Source of the DNA: Unio delphinus
Taxonomy: Eukaryota > Mollusca > Bivalvia > Unionida > Unionidae
Assembly: GCA_029339505.1 (NCBI GenBank)
Contig: JAQISU010000094.1
Span: 2,753,501-2,817,500, forward strand
DNA: 64,000 nt
Direction of reading: 5' to 3'
Shown here in pieces: positions 47,466-61,439 of the stretch; position 1 is the first letter of the stretch, and every line of letters begins with the position of its first letter. The notes under the pieces were generated by a model. That model had not been told where the DNA came from and ran no database searches. It saw only the letters and a program-made list of their open reading frames with translations. Made by a program: the position numbers and the translations under genes.

Positions 47466-50054
47466 AGATTATTCAGCTAAAATGCGTAAGGAAGAAATAT
47501 GTAGATCACTACGTAAGTTTATCATAGGTTCTCCAGATCATAAAAGATACTACCAGCAAAATAATTAAATATTATTAACAAGCGGGCTAAACTGGAAAAA
47601 GCAGTGCAAATACTACGACAAATGCTGCCTGTTTCTAACATCTAAATGAGAGAGGAAATGTCTACTCCAATACAGTCTCGGTGTATCTCAACCATGTTCT
47701 GTATATACTATTACAGTCTACATACAACGGTGTTTAAGTTTAGGTGCATGCAAATTAGCGACATTAATACATGTTTGATTAGAGAGATATAATGTAACTG
47801 AGGTGTAGCAGAACATTGTAATATATCACTGGATAGACTCGATAGAGGTTAGTATGGCAACTGTTTTTGGTGTAATTGGAGCATCGCAGCTGCAGTAATA
47901 TGCTATAAGATTTAGTACACCTCTAGTTTTTATTTGACTGAGGTAACGATACAAGAGCTTGTTTAAAAGATAATAAACAGAAAGGATTTAAACACGATGA
48001 GACTATAACCTAAACAAAATTCAAATAGCATTGATATAATGGTGAATTATGATAAAAACAATAATAAAACATCACGACTCTGTGGACATCACTATTTGTA
48101 TGCATCACGTCATCATATTTAAACAGGAAAGCATTGTGTTTTACTAAGAAGACCGAAAACATGTGAAGGTAACGCATATTTGCTTGAGATAATTAAAGCT
48201 ACAAAATATTTTCATTGTCTATTTTAATGGTAGATTATACATTTAATTGTTTATAACGGATATTACAATATTTAAAAAAAAACGCAATATATTATATTAC
48301 ATTAGCGATAAGAAAGAAAGAAAAACTGTCTTGTTCTTGTGAGAGATTCATTTTAGAACCTTGAAATGTACATTAACAATGACTGATACTAACAACAAGG
48401 AAGAAAACTAAAACATTTTTGTCAGAAAGAGAGCGCTGAAAAATTAATAGAATAACCAACAATAATTCAAAGACTAAGATTGTATAAGAACATGATTGTA
48501 GATTTATATGACTTATATCAGGAAAGATTCGTAAACTAAAATTGAAAAATTACAGTTAAAAGTAACTTTTAATTAGACTATAATATTGATTTGATTATAT
48601 GGTGTTAGGAGAAGAATTCACTTCAAGGATGAACAATTAGCTAGACAATAAAATCACCGCATTTTAAATAAAATAAAGGGAGTTGCCCTCTATGTCACTA
48701 GTAACAGCTGAAAGTCATCTTAAAATGAAATAAAAGTAAAAAAAGAACTCGGCATTGAACGAAATTTAGTCCATTAAGAGGGTTTGTTAGATTGCTTCGC
48801 TTCTTCTGCATCTGCATATTGTCTTTTCGATTACTGATTCGTTTATATAAGTATATGTGTATTTGTGTTGTTAAAGCAATATCAATACAGAGTTGATGGC
48901 ACATACGAGTTAACATTTGCATAAACAATCCATGGGATCGGGAACTCATTTGATACAAAATATAATCCTATATGCGCTTCACTCACGTGCTGGTATATAG
49001 ATCATCTAATAGAATCGATATACATGAACACCGCAAAATAGTGCACATAAATATTTTCAGTTCAAGATTCAGTTTTATTTCTTTTTTTTATAGCGTCTCC
49101 CACAGCACTTCGAGTTTTTACTGTTTGTAAAGATCTGACTATAAATATAAAACATAACATGTTTTTCAAATATACCGAATATACCGAATCCACTGTTACA
49201 CTGAAAATGAAATCTGATTTATTATTATGTTTTAGACAAGAATTTAAATCAACGAAAAGTGATACTTCAAAGTATTTGGAAAGCATTTTATTTTAATTTT
49301 ATATGACATATATAACTGGCCTGAACCCTTTCTACTCTAAATTAGTCTTTTAAAACGGCAAATACAAAACAGAGATAAGACTAATAAAAAAAGATACAAC
49401 AGAAAAACCGCTGAGAGTAACAAACTTTACAGTGCTATTATCTAACTAGCCTGGGAAGAAAAATATATTCAAGCTTTTATTTATGTTGAATTAGCACTGC
49501 TTTTGTCGAGGCGAATTTAACTCGATTGGGACTGGGGAGATAGCAATGCGTGTGGCAATAAAAATAACCCTCGCAGCAAGCTTCTCCCATGCCTTATGTA
49601 TTTGAACGACTCATCCTCATATTGAATCAATTAGGAAAATGAGGAAAAGGAAGTCTTCTGTGATTGGCTTATAACTAAAATACGGAAAAGATAGTAAAAT
49701 AACTTACTGCATAGTTACGGAAGTAATTGATTGGTAAAAATTGCTTCATTTGATTTGCTTTTAACGTGATAAATATTTTCTATGGTTTTGGATACATCAT
49801 AACAATTCGCTCTCAGAATAATCGAGACTAGTACAGGCAGTTGTGTCAACAATCTGTTTGGATCAGGTATCGTATACATATTTTAATTAAATAATGAATA
49901 TTTCCTTTTCAGAAATGAATGGTTTAGAATTTTGTAGTGAGAGTTGTGTTACCTTAAACAAACAGAGACGGCATGTAACACTATAAAATTCTTTTTGAAT
50001 TCAACTATTTTGTGTATCAACATTAACGCCAAGGATTTTAGGTATAAGCATATC
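47466..50054. other. Host-like DNA with no recognised gene
   Basis: Single-copy-looking AT-rich sequence. Short ORFs (e.g. 48698-48958, 49062-49286) have no recognisable features. Confidence 0.5.
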
Positions 50055-50408
50055 TATTATAATTATAATTGTTAATATTATAATTATAATTGTTAATATT
50101 ATAATTATAATTGTTAATATTATAATTATAATTGTTAATATTATAATTATAATTGTTAATATCATAATTATAATTGTTAATATTATAATTATAATTGTTA
50201 ATATTATAATTATAATTGTTAATATTATAATTATAATTGTTAATATTATAATTATAATTGTTAATATTATAATTATAATTGTTAATATTATAATTATAAT
50301 TGTTAATATTATAATTATAATTGTTAATATCATAATTATAATTGTTAATATCATAATTATAATTGTTAATATCATAATTATAATTGTTAATATTATAATT
50401 ATAATTGT
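50055..50408. repeat. 21-bp minisatellite, ~17 units
   Basis: Near-perfect tandem units AATTATAATTGTTAATATTAT. The overlapping ILTIIII ORF is an artefact of the repeat. Confidence 0.97.
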
Positions 50409-51003
50409 TTCAATATATTAGAAAGTAACAATGTGCTGTGTTAAAATATTTACAGGCAGGTGAACTTCTACCTCTCGGTAGCTTGATTTAATCTTTTGTC
50501 CTTTGTTTTAATATGCGCCTTTCAAGAATATTCTTATAGTACTAACCATATCTCCAACGTACGTTACCAGTTTTGTGAAAGCAAAGTATGCGACAAAATT
50601 AACATCTTCAATTCTCCACTATCATACTCTGTACACATTGTTACTAGCATAAAATTAAATATTCTTTTTTTTTGTGGTATCTGTTTCTTTTTATAATAAA
50701 TTATTGGATTAATCCCCTTTATCACGAACATACGATTTCCACACAAACAAACTAAACAAAAACAAAAAACTACCGAGAAACAAATGTTACTTACTGTGCA
50801 TATAGGCCACACCACTGCAATTTTTAAACAAGAAACGTAAAAATGCAAATTTGTACCATCCCAGTCCAGCCACGTCGTGTCTTTGAATGTCTTTGAGGAG
50901 AAGGGGATAAACAGAAAGGACTTCCATGAAATTGTGCAACATGTTGAATTCTTTTTGAAAATGGGGAATGTTAATTCTTTATTTGTTATTTTAGTACGTT
51001 ATT

Positions 51004-51004
<1 letters not shown>

Positions 51005-51075
<71 letters not shown>
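51005..51075. repeat. (AC)n(AT)n microsatellite
   Basis: Short AC tract, then about 60 bp of AT dinucleotide. Confidence 0.97.
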
Positions 51076-51080
<5 letters not shown>

Positions 51081-51460
51081 GTGCTGAATATATTGCTGAA
51101 TAAATTTTTCTTGTATACATAATAGCTACATTGCAATGAAATGTAAAATTGACTTGAATTTATTTTTAACGAGATTTTCCTGTAAAACAGAATACTGTAT
51201 TCTGAATAATTCCTATGAAATTCATCTTTTATGTTGGTGCTGAACAATACAATTATAAATGTTGTTTTGATATTTAGTAAATTTGATAAATATTGGATAA
51301 ACAGCATTTTCTTCAAATATTTACACAAGTATTTTCGAAGTAGCAAACTCTTCCAATTTTAAGAATTTGCACCTTTTCTTTCCGAAATGTCTGGAAATTT
51401 TACCAAATTATTTTCCATATTTTCCTGTATGTTCTAAATGTAAACAATATTCTTTTCAGA

Positions 51461-51566
51461 ATGAAATTCCCTTCGATTGTTATCATCCTAGTGTTGGCAT
51501 ATTCAGTTTGCCTATTACATGGATATACCGTCAATAGGTCTGGTGGACTGGGACTAGTGTTGGCAT
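51461..51566 (+). CDS. Host secreted small protein, first coding exon
   Basis: A TTCTTTTCAG acceptor lies directly before A-ATG, implying an upstream 5' UTR exon. The exon encodes a classic signal peptide (MKFPSIVIILVLAYSVCLLHG) and YTVNRSGGLGLVLA. The best donor is CAT|GTGTGT after 51566 (phase 1). Joined to 52156-52298 the protein is about 82 aa, not Cys-rich. Predicted secreted; family not recognised. TC microsatellites lie in the intron. Confidence 0.6.
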
Positions 51567-51715
51567 GTGTGTATCTCTCTCTCTCTCTCTCGCGATCTCT
51601 CTCGCGACTCTCAAAACAGTCTTTAATCTTTCCTGATTTGGATTGCTCCTGATCTGAGTCTGATCTAACTTGTATTCTTTTGCTTAATTTGAATTGGATT
51701 ATTTACAACTATTAT

Positions 51716-51860
<145 letters not shown>

Positions 51861-52155
51861 TGAAAGATCAAATGTGCATCGTTAAACTGATCATGTTTAC
51901 ATCCACAACTTCCTTGTTTCGAGATGTCGTTGGTAACTGAAGATGAACAAAATTGAAAAAGAAATTATAAATATATGCATTACAATTCACAGATATGTAG
52001 ATTTTGTCTGTTAATTATGCAAACTTTCTAGTGTGTTTCATTTAAATGCGAAACAAATTAAGGATTTAGCGCATGCTCTATGCATTTACAATGAGTTTAT
52101 AATATATATTTCCATCTTTCGAGTCTGATATATGAATACTTATTTTATGTTTTAG

Positions 52156-52303
52156 TTGCTGCAATTGCCCCTCTGCTATTTTCCTTCGGAAATGACAGTA
52201 CCGATAGACGCGTTAGGGTCAACGAAGATAATTATTCTAACGCCACAAACGATATATATCAAGTAGTTGACGCCTACTCCCTTACAATTGGAAGTTAACA
52301 AAG
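52156..52303 (+). CDS. Host secreted small protein, second coding exon
   Basis: A TATGTTTTAG acceptor precedes it. In phase with exon 1 it encodes AAIAPLLFSFGNDSTDRR... and ends DAYSLTIGS, stop at 52296-52298. A perfect AAG|GTAAGG donor follows at 52303/52304. A third, non-coding exon probably starts at 53650 after TTTATTTTCAG. Confidence 0.6.
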
Positions 52304-53284
52304 GTAAGGACCCATCTTTTAAATTCTTCATTCAATATATACAGTAATTATGTTCTTTATCGAACCTAGTTATACCAAAATTCTTGAAATAAGGAACACG
52401 CACAATTAACATAAATATGATATCTCACAACAAGGAACGATTCACACCTATCTTAAATCGTTCGTTGTAGCAAAATATTAATTTATTCGGGTTCATTCAA
52501 GTTTTTTGATGAATAAACGACTGAACTATCATGGCAGAAACCTTCCTTTCAAATAAGAGGTGATCACTTAAAGATCTGTCAATATTAATGATAAGCATAA
52601 AAGGCAGATCACAGAGATCCATGATATGCCAGCAGCAACACATTTGTTGTTGTTGTAGTCAGCTCTTTTTGTTGTAGTTGTACAAATACCATTTAAACTC
52701 AGTAAAATAGTCGTATCATATCAGCATTATTAAGTAAGAATTGTACTCGATAAAATATAGTTTTGAATTGGCCGATTTATCTGACACGATCAATAGCCTC
52801 AGAGACATTATAGAAGACTATACAAATGCCATGTTGATTATAAAAAGGTGCACGTCTTGTGTTACAGTATAAATCGCGTTACGACATATCTGGTGTAACA
52901 TCTATCCAGAGTTACAAATTTATCTAGTGTTCCATATCTATTTAGAGTTACATATATATCTAGTGTTTCATATATAGCACCTGAAATACAACTAAAACGT
53001 TTCTAGAAAATAAATAGAAAATATGAGATCGTACGTGTAAGTGCTTTAAAATAGGTTTTCAAAATAAATCTTCGCATTACTTTTCCTAAGGCACAAAATT
53101 GACTTAAATTTGGATGTATTACTAGCACAAAAATCGTTACTGTTGTTTTCTTTATATTTTTGAATGATATGTAAAATAAACCTTCACTGGTGGAGTAAAG
53201 CTACTGTATAACTGTCGAAATCTTGTATTAAACGAAGTGACTAAAAAAAATGCAATTTCGTTTTTGGACTTTCTCTTTATAGTA

Positions 53285-53520
53285 TCAATAATCTCTTAAT
53301 TGCTCATGAAAACTTTCCTTTCCAATTCTTTTTAGTTTTGTTTAATTATTAACTGAAATTTTAGACATTTTCTAACTTCAGAATTGTGGGGATTTTGCTT
53401 TTCAATAATCTCTTAATTGCTCATGAAAACATTCCTTTCCAATTCTATTTAGTTTTGTTTAATTATTAACTGAAATTTTTGACATTTTCTAACTTCAGAA
53501 TTGTGGGGATTTTGCTTTTT
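53285..53520. repeat. 117-bp tandem duplication
   Basis: The segment from CAATAATCTCTTAATTGC to GGGGATTTTGC occurs twice in direct succession with a handful of mismatches. Confidence 0.92.
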
Positions 53521-54779
53521 TTTCTCTTGCAGTCCAGCATATCACCTCTTCTAAGTATTGTAATGTATATCAGCACATATATATTGACTAAACGATTAAT
53601 GTACATCATGTTTGTTTATATATTTATTTATTAATTTATTTATTTTCAGTGCCAAGACCATGCTCGTGTTGGCAAAATGGGAATAAGTGGCGACATTGGT
53701 ATATGTTTGTATATTGTTGAAAATAGTTTTCCTCATAAAGTACGTCAACAACTTGGCAATATTCGGTGTTGTTTATGTTCAAAGACTTATGCATCCGCAT
53801 GCAAAACTTCCTGCCTCTGCTCCTGAATATTCCCTACCCAAAAATATAAAGAGAAAGGCGAAAGCACCCACGTTTGTTTATTTGCACGGTTATCCTTCGT
53901 TAAGAAAACTACATACCATTGTAAAAGTATTTTTTTTATTACCTCAAGCCATTTTGTGTATGTACACATTCTGCAAATTAGCATACGAATACACATGCGT
54001 TCACAATAGAACAAGTACACACACAATTTATTAGACTGCTGGATGTTAACATGTCATAGGTAAAAATCAGTTTGAGTTTCATTGAAGTCTAGCTTGCTTC
54101 TTAGTTTTCCCAAATCAACTTTGTTTAAGTAAACCATCAAATATTAAATATAGGTGTAAATCGCGGGTATGACACTAATGAGTATGATTTGTAATTTATT
54201 TTGTGAACGTTTATTTTTTATGTTTACTTTAGCGAAATTGTCTTAAATCTGGTATATAACACATCACCAAAATTATCTTCTGAGCATCTAGATCTGATCT
54301 ATTATTAACAGCTGTTTTGCTCTAGTACCACGATGTGTAGGTTGGATACGCACGTGCTTCATGTAAATTGTTGCAATTATTATAGGGATAATTTCAAACC
54401 CATAGGATGAAAACATTGCCAAAATGGGTTTAGATGATAAGTTCTTGTAATACGGTTCCATATTTATAGTTGAGTGAATAAGACAATGTGCGGGAAAACG
54501 ATGAACTGTCATGCGAAGGAAACGGAAACATTTTCCAAATTAAACGTTTGCAATTAAACGAATGATGTACAGTGTTTCTATATAAATCAGTATTCTACTT
54601 AATTGGCTTGTACAGTTGTCTTAAGAGACACAACATCCATTACAATCGTATTAAACACATCAGTATCCTATATAATTGTCATATGCAAATCAGCGTCCTA
54701 TATTAGTATCGTACAAATCAGCATACTGTACGAATGTATTATACTAATTATCATCATGTAAATTTGTTCTGCTCTAATC

Positions 54780-55270
54780 GGCTAATCAGCATCGTATACA
54801 GTTAACTTATGCAACTCAACATCCTGTACAATTATATTATGCTAGTCAACATCCTGTACAATTATACTATACTAGTCAACATCCTGTACAATTATAGTAT
54901 GCTAGTAAGCATCCTGTACAGTTAACTTATATAACTGAACATCATGTACAATACTGTACTAGTCAACATCCTGTACAATTTTACTATACTAGTCAATATC
55001 CTGTACAATTATATTATACTAGTCAACATCCTGTACAATTATACTATACTAGTCAACATCCAATACAATTGTATTATACTCGTCAACATCCTGTACAATT
55101 ATACTATACTAGTCAATATCCTGTACAATTATACTATACTAGTCAACATCCTGTACAATTATACTATACTAGTCAACATCCTGTACAATTATACTATATT
55201 AGTCAATATCCTGTACAATTATACAATATTAGTCAATATCCTGTTGAGTTATTAGTCAAAATCCTGTTGA
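54780..55270. repeat. 30-bp satellite array
   Basis: About 15 imperfect units built on CATCCTGTACAATTATACTA + TACTAGTCAA. Related, more diverged units extend to about 54640 and 55520. Confidence 0.93.
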
Positions 55271-55529
55271 GTTATACTATACTAATCCGCATTCTCTGCA
55301 GTTTTTTCTGTGACAATCAACATGTAAAATTTCCATAATACAAAACAGCAACCTCTGTAAATGTTCTATAACAATCAACATCTTCCAAGCTTCCGTAATA
55401 CAAAACAGTATCCTGTACTGTACAACATTTCAATACAAACAGCATACCGTACAATTGTACTTAACAAACCGTCATCATATATACTCTACAAATGATAAGC
55501 CTATACAATTATACTTAACTAGCCATCAT

Positions 55530-58500
55530 CCCGTACATAATAGAATGATTTATGTTCCGTCTTATCAGGAGTTTGATTCCTGAAAGGTTCTCCAGATGTG
55601 TTCATATGAGACTGGATGATTTTGTTACGAACAAGGAGCTGCGGGGAAGACTTAGTCCATAGTCGGAAATGTGCCGATGTCCTATAGGTTCTGATAATTC
55701 CCAATGAGAGTATCTAGAATATTTTTGAATAAATAATCCTAAAGTAATATTTCAGTCGAAAATCAATTAGCACTTTGTCATTCCAATAATAATTTATATA
55801 AAAATAAATGACTCAGCTCAGATTATGAATGAATGAAAAGAACAGTCATGCTATAAAGAAACAAAAAGACAATAGGAATGTACATGTACTTAGTACTCTT
55901 TATGTTCATCCCAAGAATCTGAGTTGCAATACATTTCTTTCTGACATAAGTCACATTACTTCCCCACCTAATATATGTCACAATACTTACATCATCCAAT
56001 CGGAAAATTGCTTCACACTCTACACAGGTTTATTTGATAAAATATTTTCTCAGATGATAATCAAGAAAGCAACCTATTTGCAGTTTATGATTTTAAAAAT
56101 GAATCTACAGTCATGGACAACAATTAGATCTGTAATATATGTATCATTGTTATTAATGATTGTTATAATATACAATCATGGACAAAAATATTAATTGCAC
56201 AATAAAGGCATATATAACAGTATCCTAACTAGACAACACAAACCCTTGGCGAATAGTTTCCGCGAGAACACTAGTCATGAGAATTATGTGGCGATACGTT
56301 GACATAGTCAATCCTACTTATTTGCTAAGCGAGAATCAACAATAAGCTCCAGATTCATATCATTCGTTTTCGTCAGAGCGATAAAATTCCCACTTAACAA
56401 ACACACATTAAAGCACATTATCGCATTCTATTGAACACTTTGAAACATATATGTACATTGCAAGCTGTTGTTTCCTGTTTGTTCTGATCTCTCATGTCAG
56501 ACCAGTTGGGAAGGATCAAGTCAACATTAAGTAAATGTGTTTTTAACGTTTTAAGTTTGGGAAATATGTGCATTCGAAAAGGAAACATATAAATCAGCAA
56601 AAAAAATGTAATTGTAGGGTTTACTGTTATGTATATCTATGTTGTATGCTTCATTGTTGGCGGTGATTGAGGGGTGTGTATCTAGTTTTCGCCTACCCGA
56701 CTTTTGTCATGGCTGTAGGTAGTAAACAATATGTTTACTAACATTTTAGTTCAAGTTCTGTAGAATTACAGACTATTGTACTGCATCCTACTTCATATGA
56801 AATAAGAATATAAAAGGGGACTTTGTAAAATAAGTAATCATTCACTTTTATGTCAGTCTCTGTAATGCATTTGATCCCAGAGTTTATAGTTGTGTCGAGA
56901 TATAATTCAAGAAGAATTGTTTAAATTATTCATTGGAATCGCTACGTGTTCATTGTCTGGATTAACACAAGATTTTTAAATTATTATTCTTGATTAAAGA
57001 CATTTAGGATTGCATCAATTGTCAAGACCCTTGGTACATCAGCACATTTAAGACATTTACGATTTTTTGGGATTTATTTCATAATACTGCATGTTTTGAA
57101 TTTAACCTATGTATTCAGGAGAAAGAATTTGTTGGATGAAGCTTACTTAAATGATTGACTTCTCTTTATTTCTGGTCCTCCCTTTAGGACCTACAGTCGA
57201 AACAAACTGAACGATGCATGCATGTCGATATGCTTGTAGTTCAGTGTGTAGGTTGATGGTAAAATAACTATTTCTTTTCAAATTAATAGTTTCTCTTTTA
57301 GTTTGCAAAATTTGGGGGTGACTAGATGTCATTAAGGTGTATCTTCGTCGAGTATTACATCTTTTAGTGATCTTCTGCTAAAAGAAAATAATTCAAAGAC
57401 GACATAAGCAAACAAACAGTCAAAATGTATCCAAATGGGGAGATACTACTGTACTTATTATTGAGTGGTTGACAAATTTAGTGAATTTCAAACATAGGTG
57501 GGAAATGATCAGTGATGACGATAGCAATCGCGCGGACCACCAAATGTAACCAGATTTAGAAATGACGTTTTCGTAATAAAACTAAAGTATTAATTTGGCG
57601 GCTGAATCATTCCTGTTTTGACGTTACTGTCAAATTTTTAAGGTCATATCGATAATATAATGGACTTAAGTTCTAAAACAAAACATGTTGCGTCGATGTA
57701 CAATTTAGCATAAAATTAAACTCATCTGGCATTACACATAAGGACGACATCTGTTCGTACCTTTTTGAGTGGCAGACAAATTTAGATTTAAGGGGTAATC
57801 CGTTTTTCTTTCTCATTTCTTTTTCTTCATTTTCATTCTTGATGTACTAAATGAAGACTTTTAGAAGATCAAGTTTTTTCTCTCAAAAGTCAATATTTAG
57901 CAACAAAGCAACAACTACAAAAAAATCACAATATATTTGGACAGGCTTTCATCCGGGTACACAAACACGGTCATACTTTATATAATTTGGATTTGTGGAT
58001 GTTTACCAATAAAGGTATGGTCGCTTTTAGAATCATTCGGAACATCGGCGTCTTTTCTCCGATACCAGTCGATTAACTGTGACTATTTGAAAGAGATTCA
58101 GAGATAATCAAAGTGATACTGACTAATTCAGTACGGTTTTGGCTGACTAACATCCAGCTGTATGAACGAAGAACAGATTCTTATCAAATGACAGGGATTT
58201 TTAAAAAAATAATTCAACTTTGTTTCAACAATTATTGAAATCTTTGCACTCCTAAGATCAAATGTTATTCGTCGAACTTTGCCATGAAAAATGTTAAGAA
58301 TCTATTAGGTTGTTGTTAGCACTAAAACGTCCTAAAAGTCTCGCATTGTCAATTAAATTATTGTAACAAAATAATATTCAGGGGTTTGATGGCAGGTAAA
58401 AGTCGCTTTTAGTTACATAATGTGTTCTTTTCGAGTACGAGACGGAAACAGACTAAGATGTTCAGAATGTTTTTTAATTTTGGGACAATATAAAGCGAAT

Positions 58501-58531
58501 GGAATGTTTATGATTATGGTTTGGAAGATAA
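55530..58531. other. Host-like DNA with no recognised gene
   Basis: No convincing gene or element. Two copies of a CATGGACAA-containing motif occur near 56113 and 56175. Confidence 0.45.
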
Positions 58532-58578
58532 AGGTGTATGTATGTATGTATGTATGTATGTATGTATGTATGTATGTA

Positions 58579-58619
<41 letters not shown>
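58532..58619. repeat. (GTAT)n(GT)n microsatellite
   Basis: About 48 bp of GTAT followed by about 36 bp of GT. Confidence 0.97.
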
Positions 58620-58622
<3 letters not shown>

Positions 58623-59399
58623 TTTTTTTAAGATATAAGTGCTTGTTGTCTGTCTTCCTCTATGTTATTTCATCATGCACTGGCTGTTCAGTTCGTATGT
58701 GTTTCTTCATCTCCATGTTTTGGAAACGACAATAATTATAATTTGTTTCTCATCCGTCTTGCTCCACTGCTACAACGTCCTTTCTTCTTGAATAAATCGC
58801 CAACGCGTGATCGCCAGTCAACCCGTTTATGCTATGATGGTCCTTCATTGATTGCTATAAATGATCATTCCTTGGCTCTCCACTCTACATTGTGCTCAAG
58901 ACTAGACGTACCGATTTGTTTGTTTGTTTATTTGAATTTTAATAGCGCACCAGCACTTTTAGGTTATTTAGCGCCATACAATAGGTTGTAATTATACATG
59001 TTTAAAATTACGAAAGGTTTAGTATCGACCAGCGATATAAAAAAAACAAAATAGTTAAATATAAAATGGTAAAATGTGGGTAACAGTAAAATATTAAGCC
59101 TCCCAATCAACGGGAGACGAACCGAGACTACATTCATCGTTACTTCAATGAAAACGGAAGCGAAAAAGGAAACGTGTTTCAAACGCTGGCAGGCGTAGAA
59201 CAGGAAGAATAATTCAATTTATAAATTTCGCCCTTTCCGGCTCAACATTTTAAAAATTCGACCGTTAATTTTGATAACCTGATTCATTTCCTTGATAAAA
59301 CGTCAACCTATGTGTCAGCTGTCACAGAGATAGCAGTGTGTATTGCATTATTAAATGTCCAATAAGTAGTAGCACCCGAAAAGCGTGCATACATAGTTA

Positions 59400-61240
59400 G
59401 TGGCTAAAAGCATCAGGCGATGAGCCCAAGTGCGTGGATCTAACACCGACCGGTTACTGCATCAAGTCATTCCCCCGCCACTATCACACAGTTGGAATTG
59501 CTGGCATCACAAAGAATTTCATAGTAAATTGTCTTAACCACAACACAATCTTCAATTTATGTCATACATCATTTGAACTAGTCCAAATAACACTCACACT
59601 GGACAAAGGTCGATTCATTTTTCTACCTATACGACCCTCCTTCTAGTAGAAAAAACAAGCTGATTGAATCGCTTGTTTTGGAGCAGTTTACGAATCTTCT
59701 GGAGTATAGAAATAAGATAGGTGTCACCCTGATTATTAATGTAGATTTCAACGTTCACTTTGACTGTCCTGGAAATCCATATTCATCAAAACTCCTATAT
59801 TTAATTCATGTTTTAAACCTTAGATACTCAGTTAACCAACCCACCCATAAACCTGGTCTGGATTCTACATGGACCTAATAATGATATTGTACCGTCCACC
59901 CTTGTATCCCACGTAAGTGCATCAGATCACCTCTGCATTATATGCCATCTGGATGTTATTTGCAACAATGAGAAACCTCTGTATGATAATAGATCCAAAC
60001 TAATGCATGACATCCAAGCAAACATAACAACTTGCTTTTCTCCTACAGCAGAACAACTCGATTACTGCCTGTGTTCGTTGCCTAAAAAATTATTCCCTAG
60101 CCCCCAAATGCAAAGGATCAATTGAAAAGTGTTCTGCGTAGTATAGAAGTGTTTGGAACGAGCTTCGCACTGCTAAAAGAGACCGTTGTAAAGTGGAGAG
60201 GCTTTGGCTTTCCATGAAACTCACTATTCATAAGCAAATCTTAGAAAGCGCTAAGAAGAACTTCACAAACACAGTCCATGCAACCAAAATGTCCCGTTAC
60301 AGTACTAAGATCACGGAAAGTTTCAGCTGAAAAGAGCTCTTTGAGATTAATAACAAGCTAATGTCAAGGAATAAATGTTACACCACTTCCAACTACCTTC
60401 TCTCCGTCCGGACCTGTTGGCTGATTTCTTATAAACAAGGTACAAACCATTAGAGGTAAACTTGATAACAAAAGTTTGACACGTCTACACCATACAGTTG
60501 CGATACAAATTTTCAGTGGCAACCGTTAGCAGCATTTGAACCTGTATCTATGGATTTAGTACATACAATCGTGATGTAGAGTACAGAAAAGTCATGTGAA
60601 CTTGATTCAAATCCAACATCACTGCAGCTTGAGTGCTTAGATCAAATATTGTCTTTAGTAACTGTTATTATTATCTCTCTCTTGTCTGGGGAATCCCCAT
60701 CATTTTTCAAAACTGCTGTTGTAAAGCATCTACTGAAGAAACCAACACTCTACCATAGCGATTTAAAGAACTACCTCCCAGTTTCTAATATACCGGTCAT
60801 ATAAAATATTTTACAAAACGTTGTTCTAAACCAACTTGAATCTCAACTGAATTCAAAGTATTTTTTAGCAATGTACAGTCTGCTTATCGCCCTTGCCACA
60901 CAGTACTGAAACCACTCTTCTAAAAGTATTTAATGACATTATCTGCCATTGATAACGGAAAGATTACAGTCATCATCATCCTTGATTTGTCTACAGCATT
61001 TGACACAATTGACCATAATATATGTATTCACCATCTTCACCAGTATTTGGCTATCACAATAGAGCATTACGGTGGTTCAGATCCTACTAAGTCAACATTA
61101 CACAAATTGTGTCTGCCAATGGAATACACTCCAGCCAAGTTGATATATGTTGTGGGGTTCTACATGGGTCTGTTCTTGAACATGTTCTCTTCATTCTTTA
61201 CAAATTTGTACAAAATCCAAGCTAAATTCGTACGAATGTA
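59400..61240 (+). pseudogene. Decayed LINE (CR1/L2-like) endonuclease and reverse transcriptase
   Basis: Plus strand, many stops and frameshifts. Endonuclease portion: TGYCIKSFPRHYHTVGIAGI, then LIINVDFNVHFDCPGNPYSSKLL, NQPTHKPG and VSASDHLCII. Reverse-transcriptase portion near 60,740-61,040: LKKPTLYHSDLKNYLPVSNIP and IIILDLSTAFDTIDHNI (the family's LDLSAAFDTIDH motif). The pieces are in the right order for a non-LTR retrotransposon ORF2; no poly-A tail located. Confidence 0.88.
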
Positions 61241-61439
61241 ATGGTGACAAATTCCGTCCTTCACATATGTGTTGACCTTGATTTGATTTTCTTAAGCGCT
61301 TTACCCTCTCAAAAGAAAAACAAATTTCACAATGGAAAGTGGGTGATGAGGAAAATAAAATTATTCACCACAATTACAAATCACAACACTGCAAACGTCT
61401 CTTACGATTGTCAGTTCATAACCTAAAGAAATAAATTAT

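Noticed and set aside
50001..50375. 124-aa ORF of ILTIIII repeats, and CRISPR-like spacing
   Set aside because: It is a 21-bp minisatellite with no spacers; the ORF is a repeat artefact.
53687..54034. 115-aa hydrophobic ORF
   Set aside because: No domain, overlaps the probable last exon or 3' UTR of the small secreted gene, biased composition.
54944..55338. Repetitive ORFs LVNILYNYTI and SQHPVQLYYT
   Set aside because: Two frames of the same 30-bp satellite. No coding signal beyond the repeat.
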